From Muricea muricata (taxonomy: Eukaryota; Cnidaria; Anthozoa; Malacalcyonacea; Plexauridae): a stretch of DNA of 64,000 bases. The stretch covers positions 12,093,001 through 12,157,000 of the forward strand of contig OY979717.1 of NCBI GenBank assembly GCA_963855995.1, written 5' to 3'. Below are positions 22,283 through 32,546 of the stretch, piece after piece. Positions within the stretch are counted from its first letter, which is position 1. Every line of letters starts with the position of its first letter. The notes under the pieces were generated by a model. That model made no database searches, was not told where the DNA came from, and was given only the letters and a program-made list of their open reading frames with translations. The translations under genes were made by a program, and so were the position numbers.

Positions 22283-23334
22283 CCTGTTTGGAGTGCCGCA
22301 CGGCCATGCACCAAAAAAGGCTTCTTACTTTGATTTTTATAGTTGTAGTTTTGCCGTGGTCGTTCATAAGGTTTCTGGGAGTGAGGTCTCTGCTGAAAAG
22401 GTTTCTTTTGCAGTTGTTTACCCACTCTACTAACATCAGTCATCTCCTTTAAATGCTTCTGGAGGTCATCCCCAAAAAGCTTGGTTGTTGGAGTTATATC
22501 TGGTTTACATAAGCGAGTAAATGGAAGGTTTAGGTCAGGTTTAATCAACTCACGTCTCTTCATGTTCAAACTCCAGTTAGCATGCGTCACTAGGACCAAG
22601 CTATCCATGACATGATGCATAATATCAGTCATGTTGGGAGTTTGTTTATTCTGCACATCTTTTGCTAATTTATCAGCAAGAAGTGCAATCGAAGAAATAC
22701 CCTGTGTCAGGGTTTCCTGTACGCGCTGAAAGGCAAGATCTACTGATCTGCTTCGTCTGGGTAATAAATCCCATATTTCCTCATTAACAAGTGAGGTACA
22801 AACATTCTCACAGTTCTCCGGCGGGAAATACTTCCCACCACGTTCTTTCGCTACCTCAGGCGAGAGTTTCCCCGAGAGGATGCTGTTTATCAATGCAGCA
22901 ATCTTCTCTGCAACTGCAGGTGATTTCTTTTGTGAGGGAATGTATGCCTGTGTCAGACTTTCGAGTAAATCTAATTTCGGCTCTGTGTCAGAGCTTTGTT
23001 CAGAATGTGGAGTAGATGTAGTGGCGTCATTTCCGTCTGATGTGAGCAAGGCATTTACAGCGTTTGTTGGGTCGACCGTGTCGGTCTCACCGCCTTGTTC
23101 CGTTGCCACATCCGAGTCTTGTCGGAGTAGAATATCTTCGTGAAGGTTCTGGAAGGCTGTCGACTGATCTTTTGAGGCTTTAGCCAGATCCACCAAGGAA
23201 CTCTGAATACTTTGCAAGATTCCCGCCAAACCAAAGCTGGTACCTTCTGTCGATAAAACCGCATCTTCTGCCAGGAGAATCTCCTCTTCCGACGGATTAT
23301 TTGCTATTTCTTTCGAGCTGGACATCTTGTACAC
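22246..23334 (-). CDS. gag: DIRS gag-like protein
   Basis: This first ORF of the DIRS element, 362 residues, starts close to the 5' inverted terminal repeat. It is acidic and Ser/Thr-rich in the N-terminal third. The middle has a helical region (NEEIWDLLPRRSRSVDLAFQ) and the C-terminus is rich in Lys, Gln and Arg (KKPFQQRPHSQKPYERPRQN). This matches the layout of DIRS gag proteins, which lack CCHC knuckles. It presumably packages element RNA. It overlaps the RT ORF by 37 bases in another frame. Confidence 0.8.
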   Translation of the reverse strand: MYKMSSSKEIANNPSEEEILLAEDAVLSTEGTSFGLAGILQSIQSSLVDLAKASKDQSTAFQNLHEDILLRQDSDVATEQGGETDTVDPTNAVNALLTSDGNDATTSTPHSEQSSDTEPKLDLLESLTQAYIPSQKKSPAVAEKIAALINSILSGKLSPEVAKERGGKYFPPENCENVCTSLVNEEIWDLLPRRSRSVDLAFQRVQETLTQGISSIALLADKLAKDVQNKQTPNMTDIMHHVMDSLVLVTHANWSLNMKRRELIKPDLNLPFTRLCKPDITPTTKLFGDDLQKHLKEMTDVSRVGKQLQKKPFQQRPHSQKPYERPRQNYNYKNQSKKPFLVHGRAALQTGWPHKRNSKKDQ

Positions 23335-23507
23335 CCGTTATCTTTGCTATTTTCCGTAAAGTCGATAAAAATGCGCTTCAAAAGTGTATTTTTTCCCTTG
23401 ACTGTAGAGCTTTCTGCACTGATGATCGCGTAGCGTTTAGCACTGATGTCCGCATGCGCGATGCAATCTCATGGGATCCCGGATGCAGTGATGACGAAGT
23501 AGAATTC

Positions 23508-23795
23508 CGCAATTTTTGATTAGAACTCGTGTGTTTTCCTTCTAATTACTGTAAGCATATGTTTGATAACTATACTTATCATATTTAGGTCACGCAACCA
23601 CTATGCCACTATAGTTCATACGACGACCCTACAATATTAACCGGTATATGGCAGTGGAGGAATGTGATCAGGCGCCTATCACGTTTTGGTAATGCACGTT
23701 TAACATTTCAGCATGATCATGCAACAGTTAATTCTCCATTTCTTAATGTACTTTGATCAGTCCTAATTTTTAGTACTTTATACTATACAAGCAAC
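23508..23795 (+). repeat. Left TIR of element C, inner part
   Basis: This is the continuation of the left repeat after the DIRS insertion, and matches 32547-32835 inverted. The match ends at CTATACAAGCAAC (23795); beyond it the two sides differ, which defines the inner limit. Confidence 0.9.
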
Positions 23796-24077
23796 TTGTT
23801 GATAACTTTGAGGACACCGACGCCGGAACGTTTGTTGCTACGTAGACAAAACAAGAACGCCCGACTAAAATGAGAAATGTACTGTTGAGAAAATCTTTAG
23901 TGTTACATTGACTTAGAGACTCCTGAGTTACTTTATACAATAATACGTGTTCTTTCTGCATTTTCATTGGTCGCGAGCTGCGTGTTTTTAAAGTACACAC
24001 GCACGGAGACGTCAACTGATGGCGTGATCTAATTTAGCTAATTTATTTTGCGGGTCTTGATTTTTGCCAACTTTATT

Positions 24078-24262
24078 GTAATATAGAACAAATAGATTTT
24101 ATTTTTTTGTGCTTCTGTACCGTAATAGATCACAGATGACGCCACAGCGTTTGAAGAACATAAAGTCACGTTTTGTTCTCAACACGCCATGACGTCATCT
24201 GCGATCTATAACAGTACAGACGCACGCAAAAATGAAATCTATTTGTTAATTGTAATAACGCA
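24078..24262. repeat. Inverted repeat just upstream of the PIF1 gene
   Basis: Arms of about 70 bp (24078-24150 and 24184-24262) pair, with shared blocks ACAAATAGATTT and ATAGATC-CAGATGACG. The loop is about 33 bp. It may be a small MITE inside element C or a structured part of the helicase promoter. It lies about 120-300 bp before the helicase start. Confidence 0.75.
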
Positions 24263-24378
24263 TATATTCGGCGAAATGTTTATAAAAATAAGGATAGTTT
24301 CAATGCGCTTATAGGTTATACTCCATGTATAATTATACGTTCATTCTAATTGTAGACCTAATATACCCGTTTCAGGAA

Positions 24379-26403
24379 ATGGATAGACCTCTGCATTTAA
24401 CGGATGAACAGCAATTAATTTTGAACCTAGCAAAAAAGGGCCACAATACTTGTATACTTGGCAGAGCTGGTGTTGGAAAATCTACAACCGTCCAAGAAAT
24501 CGAAAAGGCACTTTCGGCTCAGGGAAAGAAATGCCAAACAGTTTGCTCAACTGGCATTGCATGTCAGAACTACGGCGGTATAGCTAAAACCGTACATTCC
24601 TTCTATGGCCTTCAAATGGCAGAATTTCCATCCCAAAAATTAGTTGAGCGATCCGTGGTGCAAGAGAAGATCAGGAAGAATGTCAATGATACAGACGTTT
24701 TGATATGGGATGAGATTTCCATGTCGAGTTGCAGATTTTTAGAACTTGTTAACATGATTCATCACTTGATTTCGGATAACAACTTCGCATTTGGAGGCAT
24801 ACAAGTCATACTTGTTGGAGACTTTTGGCAATTAAAGCCAGTACCCAGTGTATTTGATGAGGGCAAAGCAATGTACGAGTCTAAAATTTTCGACGAAGCG
24901 TTTCAGCACAGGATCGAGCTGACGAAAATTCTCAGGCAGTCGGATATGCGGTTCAAGAATTGGCTGGACATGCTGCGAGTCGGCGAATGCAGTGAAGAAG
25001 GCGAGGAGTATGCTCAGAGCCTCGACAGAGAAATAGCAACGGAAGAAGGAAACGAGCCCACCTATATCTACTTCAGAAAAGTCCATGTGGAATTCCATAA
25101 TGGGACTGTGTTAGCAAGTCTTCCTGGCGGATTGATCTATTTTCAGAGTGTTGACACTGGCCACTTATCCGGCCTAGAGAAAAATATCCCAAGAATTGTT
25201 GCTGTGAAACCAGGATGTAAAATAATGCTGCTGTACAATATCAACGACAATCTAAAAAACGGGTATCAAGGTGAATTCGTTAATAGTGATCCAGAAGACG
25301 AAAATAAAATTCTCGTGAGCTTTCCTACGGCTGGCACAGTTAGCTTAAACCGAAGAACGTGGATTAAATATGCTCCTGACGGAAGCGTTCAAGGTACTCG
25401 CACACAATTTCCTATCATTCCATGCTACGCGATAACGGTGCACAAGTCTCAAGGTTTGACATTGAATTCTGCTGTCGTTCACTGTTCCCAGGAGTTTGTC
25501 CACGGCCTAACGTACGTTGCTATGTCGAGAGTAAAATCGCCAAACAACCTTCGAGTAATTAATTTCCACCGTAAATTCTTGTTGCCACAACCACAAGAAC
25601 TGGTTAATCTTGCAAGAACTGTCACCCTAGAGCCAGACGACACTTACGCATGCTGCAGATATCGACCTCTGGACACCAGTCATTTTGTGAACGTCGACAG
25701 TATTATGCAACTTGAAGAGCAATCCACCAAGGTTACTAACGAAGATTTCGACACTGATGCAAATAGTGATGATGGAATCGAACGTGAAGAGTATTTTGAA
25801 ACCAGCGAAGCAACGGCGACTTGCCCACTTGAAGACGTCCTGTTATGTTTGATACCACACTTTCAAACAGAATTGTCAACTCCACCAGCTACGTTCACCA
25901 TGTTGACATTTCTTACCTCGATAATCACCAAGCATTCCGATTCCTACAGTGAGGCGATCAATGCTGCAGCGAAGTATGCCATCGACAATTTGGAAACATT
26001 TCAGTTATTAGGAAGCATACTCTGGTGCCGTATCGTTTTGTTGTTTGAGCAGCATTTGGCAGATAATCCTGAGACTATCAACATAACGAACAAAGACTTT
26101 ACTTGCGCGACATCAGGAATACACGAACTGTTTTTGTCTCGGGAATATCGCAAGGACCTGAAAACTGCTTTTAGCGTGAAAGAGCTTACCGTTGGGCAAC
26201 GGACTCTTGGCGCGCAGTTGGTATTTTATCTCTATCAAATTTTAACCGTTGAGATTGATAAGAAAGTTAAAAAGGTGGACGCAAAACCAGTTGATTTTAA
26301 CGTTACAGAAATGGAAGACGTTGGATTAGGAAAAGTACGTTATGTTGGTGCGTGGGCAATACGAAAGTCTCTTGACAAAAGTCGAAGGTATTGTAACAGC
26401 TGA
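24379..26403 (+). CDS. PIF1-family DNA helicase carried by element C
   Basis: A single open frame of 692 codons runs from 24325. I prefer the methionine at 24379 because the conserved N-terminus starts there (DRPLHLTDEQQLIL) and TTTCAG just before it may be a splice acceptor. Motif I is GRAGVGKST, motif II LIWDEISMSS, then QVILVGDFWQLKPV, LTKILRQSD, and near the end of the core HKSQGLTLNSAVVHC with TYVAMSRVKSPNNLRV: all superfamily 1B motifs of PIF1/RRM3 helicases are present. About 260 further residues have no known domain. PIF1 enzymes unwind DNA 5' to 3' using ATP. No Rep/HUH domain or nearby Helitron end is seen. It is intact, so probably recently functional. Confidence 0.92.
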   Translation: MDRPLHLTDEQQLILNLAKKGHNTCILGRAGVGKSTTVQEIEKALSAQGKKCQTVCSTGIACQNYGGIAKTVHSFYGLQMAEFPSQKLVERSVVQEKIRKNVNDTDVLIWDEISMSSCRFLELVNMIHHLISDNNFAFGGIQVILVGDFWQLKPVPSVFDEGKAMYESKIFDEAFQHRIELTKILRQSDMRFKNWLDMLRVGECSEEGEEYAQSLDREIATEEGNEPTYIYFRKVHVEFHNGTVLASLPGGLIYFQSVDTGHLSGLEKNIPRIVAVKPGCKIMLLYNINDNLKNGYQGEFVNSDPEDENKILVSFPTAGTVSLNRRTWIKYAPDGSVQGTRTQFPIIPCYAITVHKSQGLTLNSAVVHCSQEFVHGLTYVAMSRVKSPNNLRVINFHRKFLLPQPQELVNLARTVTLEPDDTYACCRYRPLDTSHFVNVDSIMQLEEQSTKVTNEDFDTDANSDDGIEREEYFETSEATATCPLEDVLLCLIPHFQTELSTPPATFTMLTFLTSIITKHSDSYSEAINAAAKYAIDNLETFQLLGSILWCRIVLLFEQHLADNPETINITNKDFTCATSGIHELFLSREYRKDLKTAFSVKELTVGQRTLGAQLVFYLYQILTVEIDKKVKKVDAKPVDFNVTEMEDVGLGKVRYVGAWAIRKSLDKSRRYCNS

Positions 26404-26882
26404 CGTTAAAAATACTCAGTACTCAAAAAGCAGTTTGTAATACCCACGAGTCCGTAACAGGATTGAGATTAATCCTTATTTTAGGTACTAGGTGCCAGTA
26501 ACACTGCAGTCTAACGTTGCACGCATAAGTGAGGTGTCAAAAAAAGCACAGGAAAACTAAACGCTATAATTGTACATATGGAGGTACAGACTCTCGTGTA
26601 AGTGGGGAAGTTTTCACTAGCTCATAATGTATTTTAAGCATTTTTTTCTAGAGCGCTATGAAGGCGGCGACCATATACTTCTCCTCAGCCTTTTCAGAGT
26701 TTTGATTGTTGCTGGCTCGAACACATCACTCGCGCATGCGCAAACGTATGAGGTCGGTGTTGGGGCCGGTTGTTTGAAAATGCAGTTTCCAAATGCACGT
26801 TTTGAAGTTTTGCATATAATACCCTGCCATTTTGCGGCAACTCAGTAGCTTAATTCCTCGTTTTTTATGTTGCAGGTATATT
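26404..26882. other. Spacer between the helicase and companion gene
   Basis: No domain is recognised. The frame 26627-26848 is unremarkable. TTTTTTATGTTGCAGGTA just before 26882 may be a splice acceptor or may simply precede the companion gene's start at 26883. No polyadenylation signal is clear. Confidence 0.4.
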
Positions 26883-27872
26883 ATGGAAAACAAGAATTCA
26901 GAAGCTAGCAAGACCAGAGATCAGCTTAAAAAGGAGATGGGAATGCTGGATCTTTTGAATAACAACATAGTCATACCATACACCGTTATCGAAAAGTGTA
27001 GCGTCTACCCCGAAACTCTTAATGTCACCGAATCGCGTCAGTACAGAGAAAGAGGATTGTTGCACATATCCGACAGTTCACATGAATTCTTCTTGCTACT
27101 GGAGCAGGAACGAGTGAACCACATAAACCTCCAGATGTTTTCGTTGTTGAAGGTTGACATGGTTGACGAGTCTATTCGAGATGTCCTAAAGAATAAAAGT
27201 TTGAAAAATAAATTCATTAGCTTGTTTGAAATTAAATCAGACGAAGAAAAGGTATTTAACAAAATTGAATCAGTACTAGCATCAGCAACATACTGTAGTA
27301 TAATAGTGATTAACGTGCATACGTGCATATGCATATTAGAATCATATGAATAGTACATAGTTCGTTGTATCTTTTTCAAGGAATTGGTACTGCAAATATT
27401 TGAAGAAATTGTTGTCCGCTACATGAAAATGGGCTGTGGACAATTTCTGAGAGGGTTTCGCCGCGATTTCCATCTAAAGAAGAGCATGGCACATCGGAAA
27501 GCAGTCTTAGAAAGAAAAGAGAAAGCCGCTGAAAAGCGATTGAAAGTCGAACTGGAAACGATAGAAAACGATAGAAGCCCTTCGAAACGTTCTTCTCATA
27601 TCCGCCTGCTAGCTATGATTAACCAAGTGAAAGAGAAAGGTATGATGAGATTGTACACAAAAAATGAACTGCAGAAACTTTGTTCTGCGTATGGGGTTAG
27701 CTATATGACGAAATGGAACAAAACCAAGATTGCAAAGGAACTAACGTTGAAGGTTGTGAGTTGCACTGAGATGCCGTGCCACGACGTAATGTCGCGATTC
27801 ACTGTGGAAGAGGTGTCCACTTCCAATAACGCCCCACATCGACTCCCAGTACTGCGAATTCGACGCATCTGA
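26883..27872 (+). CDS. Companion protein of the PIF1 helicase, two exons, unknown function
   Basis: Exon 1 starts MENKNSEASKTRDQLKKEMG and runs to about 27290. An intron ends at TTTTTCAAG near 27380, and exon 2 continues from LVLQIFEEIVVRYMKMG to 27872. Reading across gives about 300 residues. The region QFLRGFRRDFHLKKSMAHRK is followed by a charged likely coiled coil (KAVLERKEKAAEKRLKVE) and a C-terminal LYTKNELQKLCSAYGVSY...NKTKIAKEL segment that resembles a SAP-like or helix-extended-loop DNA-binding motif (weak inference). It lies directly behind the helicase on the same strand, so they may be co-expressed and work together. I do not recognise a named family. Confidence 0.65.
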
Positions 27873-28755
27873 ACTAAATATGAACAGGAAATGTTTCTTG
27901 TTTGCGAAAAGAATTTCTGGTGACTATGCCGTGCAGTATAGACATGCATGTTGCAATTTAAAGTAGAGACATCTTGCAATTTAAAATATGAATAAAAGAC
28001 AAGCAGTTGAGACTGTAGATTTTCGAATTAATTTCAAAGTCAAAAACAGACGGAATGACACAAAAGACTTTACATACAGCACTGATATATGTACAGAGCA
28101 AGAAAGTGAGAGCACTGCGTCACCGGAAGCGAGACATTATCTAAAACTGCATGTTGAGTTATATTTACATGATATAGCTAACAACTTGACACAGAACTGA
28201 AGGCTAGCAAAGAACTTCAGCTTTTTACATAGTAACGCTACATTATCCTTTCTATACAAAGTCGAAAATTTACGGTCTCTACTGCTTCTCTTGTTCTTGT
28301 TTTATCCCAGTTTCAGCTTGATAATTGAAAAGGGGGGACATTCAATTTCATGCATACAGTTGTGTCCACGGGATCATGCATAAGAACATTTGATTCGAAA
28401 AGAAATTAATAATGCTGAATATGAATATATGAATATTGCATGCAACCTCAATTATCGATCGAAATGGTTTATATATATACACCGCTAATTCAAATTATAA
28501 CATGGTTGATATACCTAAAGGTTTGCATTTTCAACTAAAAAGGACATCACAAACCAACAGGCATACCAGTAGTTGGCGGTTATAATTTAAACGTTGTGAT
28601 TTGATAGACATGTAATGCATATTGAGTACTAAAAATTGACGATCCAATGGATATTATCTTAACGTTAATTTTTTGAAATTATTAAATGTACAAGACAACT
28701 ATTTTTTGACTCACCATCATGTAGTCTAGTTGAAAGTTTGCCGGAAGAGTTTCAT
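27873..28755. other. Convergent intergenic stretch inside element C
   Basis: This lies between the 3' ends of the plus-strand companion gene and the minus-strand transposase. The 70-residue frame 27988-28200 (starts MNKRQAVETVDF) has no known motif; it could be a small gene or chance. The rest shows nothing I can support. Confidence 0.4.
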
Positions 28756-31700
28756 CTATAAGAGGAGACCTGATGTTGCTTCGCAGCTGGCTTTATTGGC
28801 TTTCCCAAAGATGCCTTCTTTTGGCAAGCCAGCAAATGAACTATTCTTCATGCCGCCAGTATTGCATTTTTTGCTAATTGTTGTTTGCCCAAGAATTACT
28901 GAGTTTTGTGTTCCCAGGGTGAGTTGATACGTTGGGTTCTCGTTTTGCCCGTTCGCTGCTCGTAACTGCGAAAAATGGTTTTCAACCACATCTTGATTGA
29001 TGATCGCGGGTTTTATCAACGTACCAGGAAATTTGGAAAGTTTTGTGTTTACCATGGCCGTAAATCCCAGTATCATTGATTGTAAATCAAACCATAGTTT
29101 CTTAGAAATGAATTCTTTTTCATTAGTTGCTTCCCGCTGCCATTCACCGAAGAACTTTAGAGATTCATTTAGGTCTTGAAGACGGGAGTCGTGTGGGTGA
29201 TAAATAGCATGTCTATCCGAAAACAATTCTACCATTCGACTTGTGTGAGTTAAGAACAATATTGTCATATCCAACCTCTCGGGATTTTCACCTCTGATCT
29301 TTTTCAGATGCTCTTTATTCAAAAAATTGAAAATATAGTAACTACTTGTTAACTGAGAGCAAGGTCTTTAGGGGAAAATATTTAACCGAGGTCATGCCGT
29401 ATTGATTGAGCGACAGCAAGACCTACATATTTATATACTTCCATATTTTGCTTGTTTGTTGCTGTAGGGCATCAAGCATTTCGTAATGCCATACATATCT
29501 ACTAACATATATACCAACAATTACCTTCATTAAAAATAACATCCTTTTGTCCAACACATCCTCAGCCAACCCATTCCTCATTCTAGAGCTCGGAGTGAGT
29601 TCAAAATGCTCCTCTTTAAGTCGTTCATGTAAAGGGCAAGAATTACTCTTCTGGTCCCAGAGATAAGCCTCTTTCCAGTGAGACCAGAAGATATTCTTGC
29701 CACCTTTGGTTAGCACTCGTTTACCCCCACGACTGTTGCTCTTCTCGACATTATTACGCAGTTTCTTAATGTTGTGCTGCATACAAACAGATAAAAGGGA
29801 GTTGTTTTTTGAACACGTCTATAACATGGCTTTTATGGCTTTGGTTTTCTCACCCATACCGACGCATTCCAATTGATGCAAAACGTAGAAAAGGGGACAA
29901 TATGCATTATCCACAAGACGAAAAATTGTGAACTAAGATACCTTGGAATCCATCGTGAATATCATTGGATCGCCCGTCAGCATGTTGTGGCCAGTGAAGT
30001 TTAAATCTCTTGGATTCGATGTTGGGAAATGGATCTTAATAAACTGGCGATTTGAATCGGCACCGTCACAAATCATCTGATATATACTTATTATAAAAGG
30101 AGAGTTATACCAGTTAATGTAGTTTGAGTATGAACCATTAGAACTTATAATACTGTTACATAAACAAGTTTCTTCATAGATAAAAATTGTACTATTTCCT
30201 TACGTAAATCCTGCCCTCTTCATCTGCATTACGCCTTCCCAAAATTGTAAGTACAGGACTGAAGGTGAACATTGCGACGTTGGGAAGTGGGCTAAGGGAA
30301 ACCGGAAACCTCCATCACTTAGGAATATGAATTGAAGGAGGTGCGTAGCTAACTGAACGGATGACTCGCCTATACATTTAAAAAAAGACATGTCAACCAT
30401 ATTGTATCATGTGTCAGTGCTCAATGCAGACTGACTTATATTTGATAAACACTTCTACTCGAGTGCCTACGATAGTACATTTTTACCAGATTTTATTCCT
30501 TGCAGCGCATTGTGGAATTCGCCAAGTGACACGATTCCTGTCAAGCGATGTTTACCACCTCTGACGGTCATTTGCAGGTCTTCCTATATACAGTAACATC
30601 TTTTACAATATATACATGCTTAATATACTACAATTTGAATTGTTGAGATTCAAATAACAGTGTATCGTGAACACAACCAGACAAGGAACTATCCCGGAAA
30701 GGGAGGCGGTTTTAGTCTAACCTGGATTTTCATTTCGTCTATAATAAAACCGCCCCAGTAATCTTGGTCTTTCAGACTTTGCTGCTCGGCCTCCCGTTTG
30801 CACCACGATATCATTTCGTAATTCCATCCAGGCTCTTGATGCACAGAATTTTTATAATACCTGAAAATTAAGAATAAAAATCATTAATGGTTTGTTTTAA
30901 TTAAAATAGATATCTATAACACGATTACCTGATTAGACGACTACTTGGCAGCTTCACAAATTCACGCATTGAGTCAAGTGCTTTGGGATTTTTACAGTAG
31001 AGATCCCAGGCGAATCTTACAATCCTGCAATTTCAATTACAAAAATACATACACGAAAGGTACAGGTTCTAAAACTACTGGAAATGATGAAGGATTCATG
31101 AAAATTTGACCTTGTCATATATGTCACCAACTTATCCCTTCACCTACACTTCCCCATGACCCTCGTTAATTACTAGTTTTTTAATTACGTTATATAGACT
31201 GAGTGTATTGTTTGGGGTGGCGGATATTCGATAGCAGACCAATCGCTAATGGTAATTTCGCACTTTCATGGTAATAATATATTTCTAAGAAATCACACAA
31301 TGCTACCTTGGATCCCATCTGTGTCCCTTGGGGGATTTTGCAGACAGTTGCTTCATCTGCTCATCCCAAAGCAATTTCATATGAGGTGGCAAGGACGAGG
31401 TGTCGATCGTATTCACAACATCCAATATGTCGGCGTGATCTTCATCTAGGAATTCAACATAATCTTCATCTTTCAACCGTTGATTTTTTCCCTTCCTTAT
31501 TTGTTTTTCTGTTGATCCATCTTGCTCTCCAAGCCCTTCCTTGCCATAAATCGCTGGTTGCACTTGGGGTGTGGAGCTTGTTGGTGATTTGCGCTCTTAC
31601 GCCTTTTATTCATCCTCTTTTTGAACAGCCTGAAGATGTATGCGCATTCTTGACAGCAACATACGCCTGTGATAGGATTCGGTGGTGTTAGGGAAAATAT

Positions 31701-32225
31701 GGAACAAGACAACGATACAACGAATGTCTTATCATCGTGGGAAACGACTTTCGAGTTGCAAACGGGGACTCTGTAATAGTCGTTTGCGTCGTCAGGAATT
31801 GGTTGTCCGAAGCACACACTTGCTATGTCCACGTAACGAATCGCTAGGTCAATGGAGGACAGATTAACCCTGAGGTCTTCCACACCCACGATACGTTTCA
31901 TAGGAACTTCTCTCGTGTCGGCACTGATCCTTATTTCTGGTTGTGGAAGCATATACACACCAATTTGCAATGTAGTACGCTGGCTGTTCTTCATTATAAC
32001 AAGGTGCTGATCTTCAGTGCTTTTAGAAGCAATAAACCAGCCTTGATGGTTCACCAAGAGCAGTTGATTAACTAATTCTAAGGTAGACTCGTCAATTACA
32101 AGTGGTTCCTGATTAATAGGAGGCCGCTCCACGAGATTTCTGTAGCCAGAACCATCATTGTTTCTACAGTCCTTTTTTGTCACCTTCCCATTCCAGATCC
32201 TTTTAATATAGATACCCAACGTCAC
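28756..32225 (-). CDS. P-superfamily (THAP9-like) transposase, multi-exon
   Basis: About nine exons can be traced on the minus strand with GT/AG borders: 32225-31303 (one internal frame change near 31500-31560), 31024-30929, 30860-30722, 30583-30487, about 30375-30205, about 30075-29944, 29776-29525, and about 29330-28756. Key blocks in order: VRFAWDLYCKNPKALDSMRE; GFIIDEMKIQ with the first catalytic aspartate; GFRFPLAHFPTSQCSPS; ICDGADSNRQFIK; HNIKKLRNNVE and HFELTPSSRMRNGLAEDVLD of the GTP-binding insertion domain; KLWFDLQSMILGF; NQDVVENHFSQLRAANG with the catalytic glutamate. These are P-element/THAP9 transposase hallmarks. I could not find an N-terminal THAP finger; a first exon in 32230-32546 may be missed. 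The shift near 31500 could be a small intron or a defect. Confidence 0.8.
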
Positions 32226-32546
32226 TGAGTTAACGTTATAGCCAGCCTGTACTGCAACATTTAAAATCGATCACGTAGCAACAAACTTTCCTTCGGCGTG
32301 CTCATAGTTATTAAGCAACCTTAAAAAACAATTGATAGGACATTTGCTGTTTCCCCCCTTAGTTACCTAGTATTCTTGGGTTTCACGTGACGTCTTAAAT
32401 TTCGGTGGGGAGCAATTCTATTAAATCGAGACACAGTCATCAGATTAATTTAAATGTTCAATACAATTCTACAACAGTAAGGTTGTCCTCACTTATAATC
32501 ACTGCATAATAAAATAGTAAAATCCAAAAATAAAGTAGAAGCTAGA

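Larger units (their letters stand above)
18892..23507 (-). mobile_element. DIRS1-like tyrosine-recombinase retrotransposon, nearly intact
   Basis: Comparison with the right TIR of C gives insertion points at 18891/23508. The genes run gag, RT-RNase H, tyrosine recombinase on the minus strand. Both ends carry an inverted terminal repeat (shared ATTGCATCGCGCATGCGGAC block near 18975-18994 and 23445-23468). Sequences complementary to both ends lie together at about 19120-19250, the internal complementary region that lets DIRS1-type elements close a circle. Such elements integrate by recombination and leave little or no duplication, as seen here. I see no methyltransferase domain. Confidence 0.9.

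Noticed and set aside
24379..26403. PIF1 helicase as evidence for a Helitron
   Set aside because: No Rep/HUH domain, no Helitron-type 3' hairpin with CTRR end seen nearby, and the gene lies between the long inverted repeats of a P-like element.
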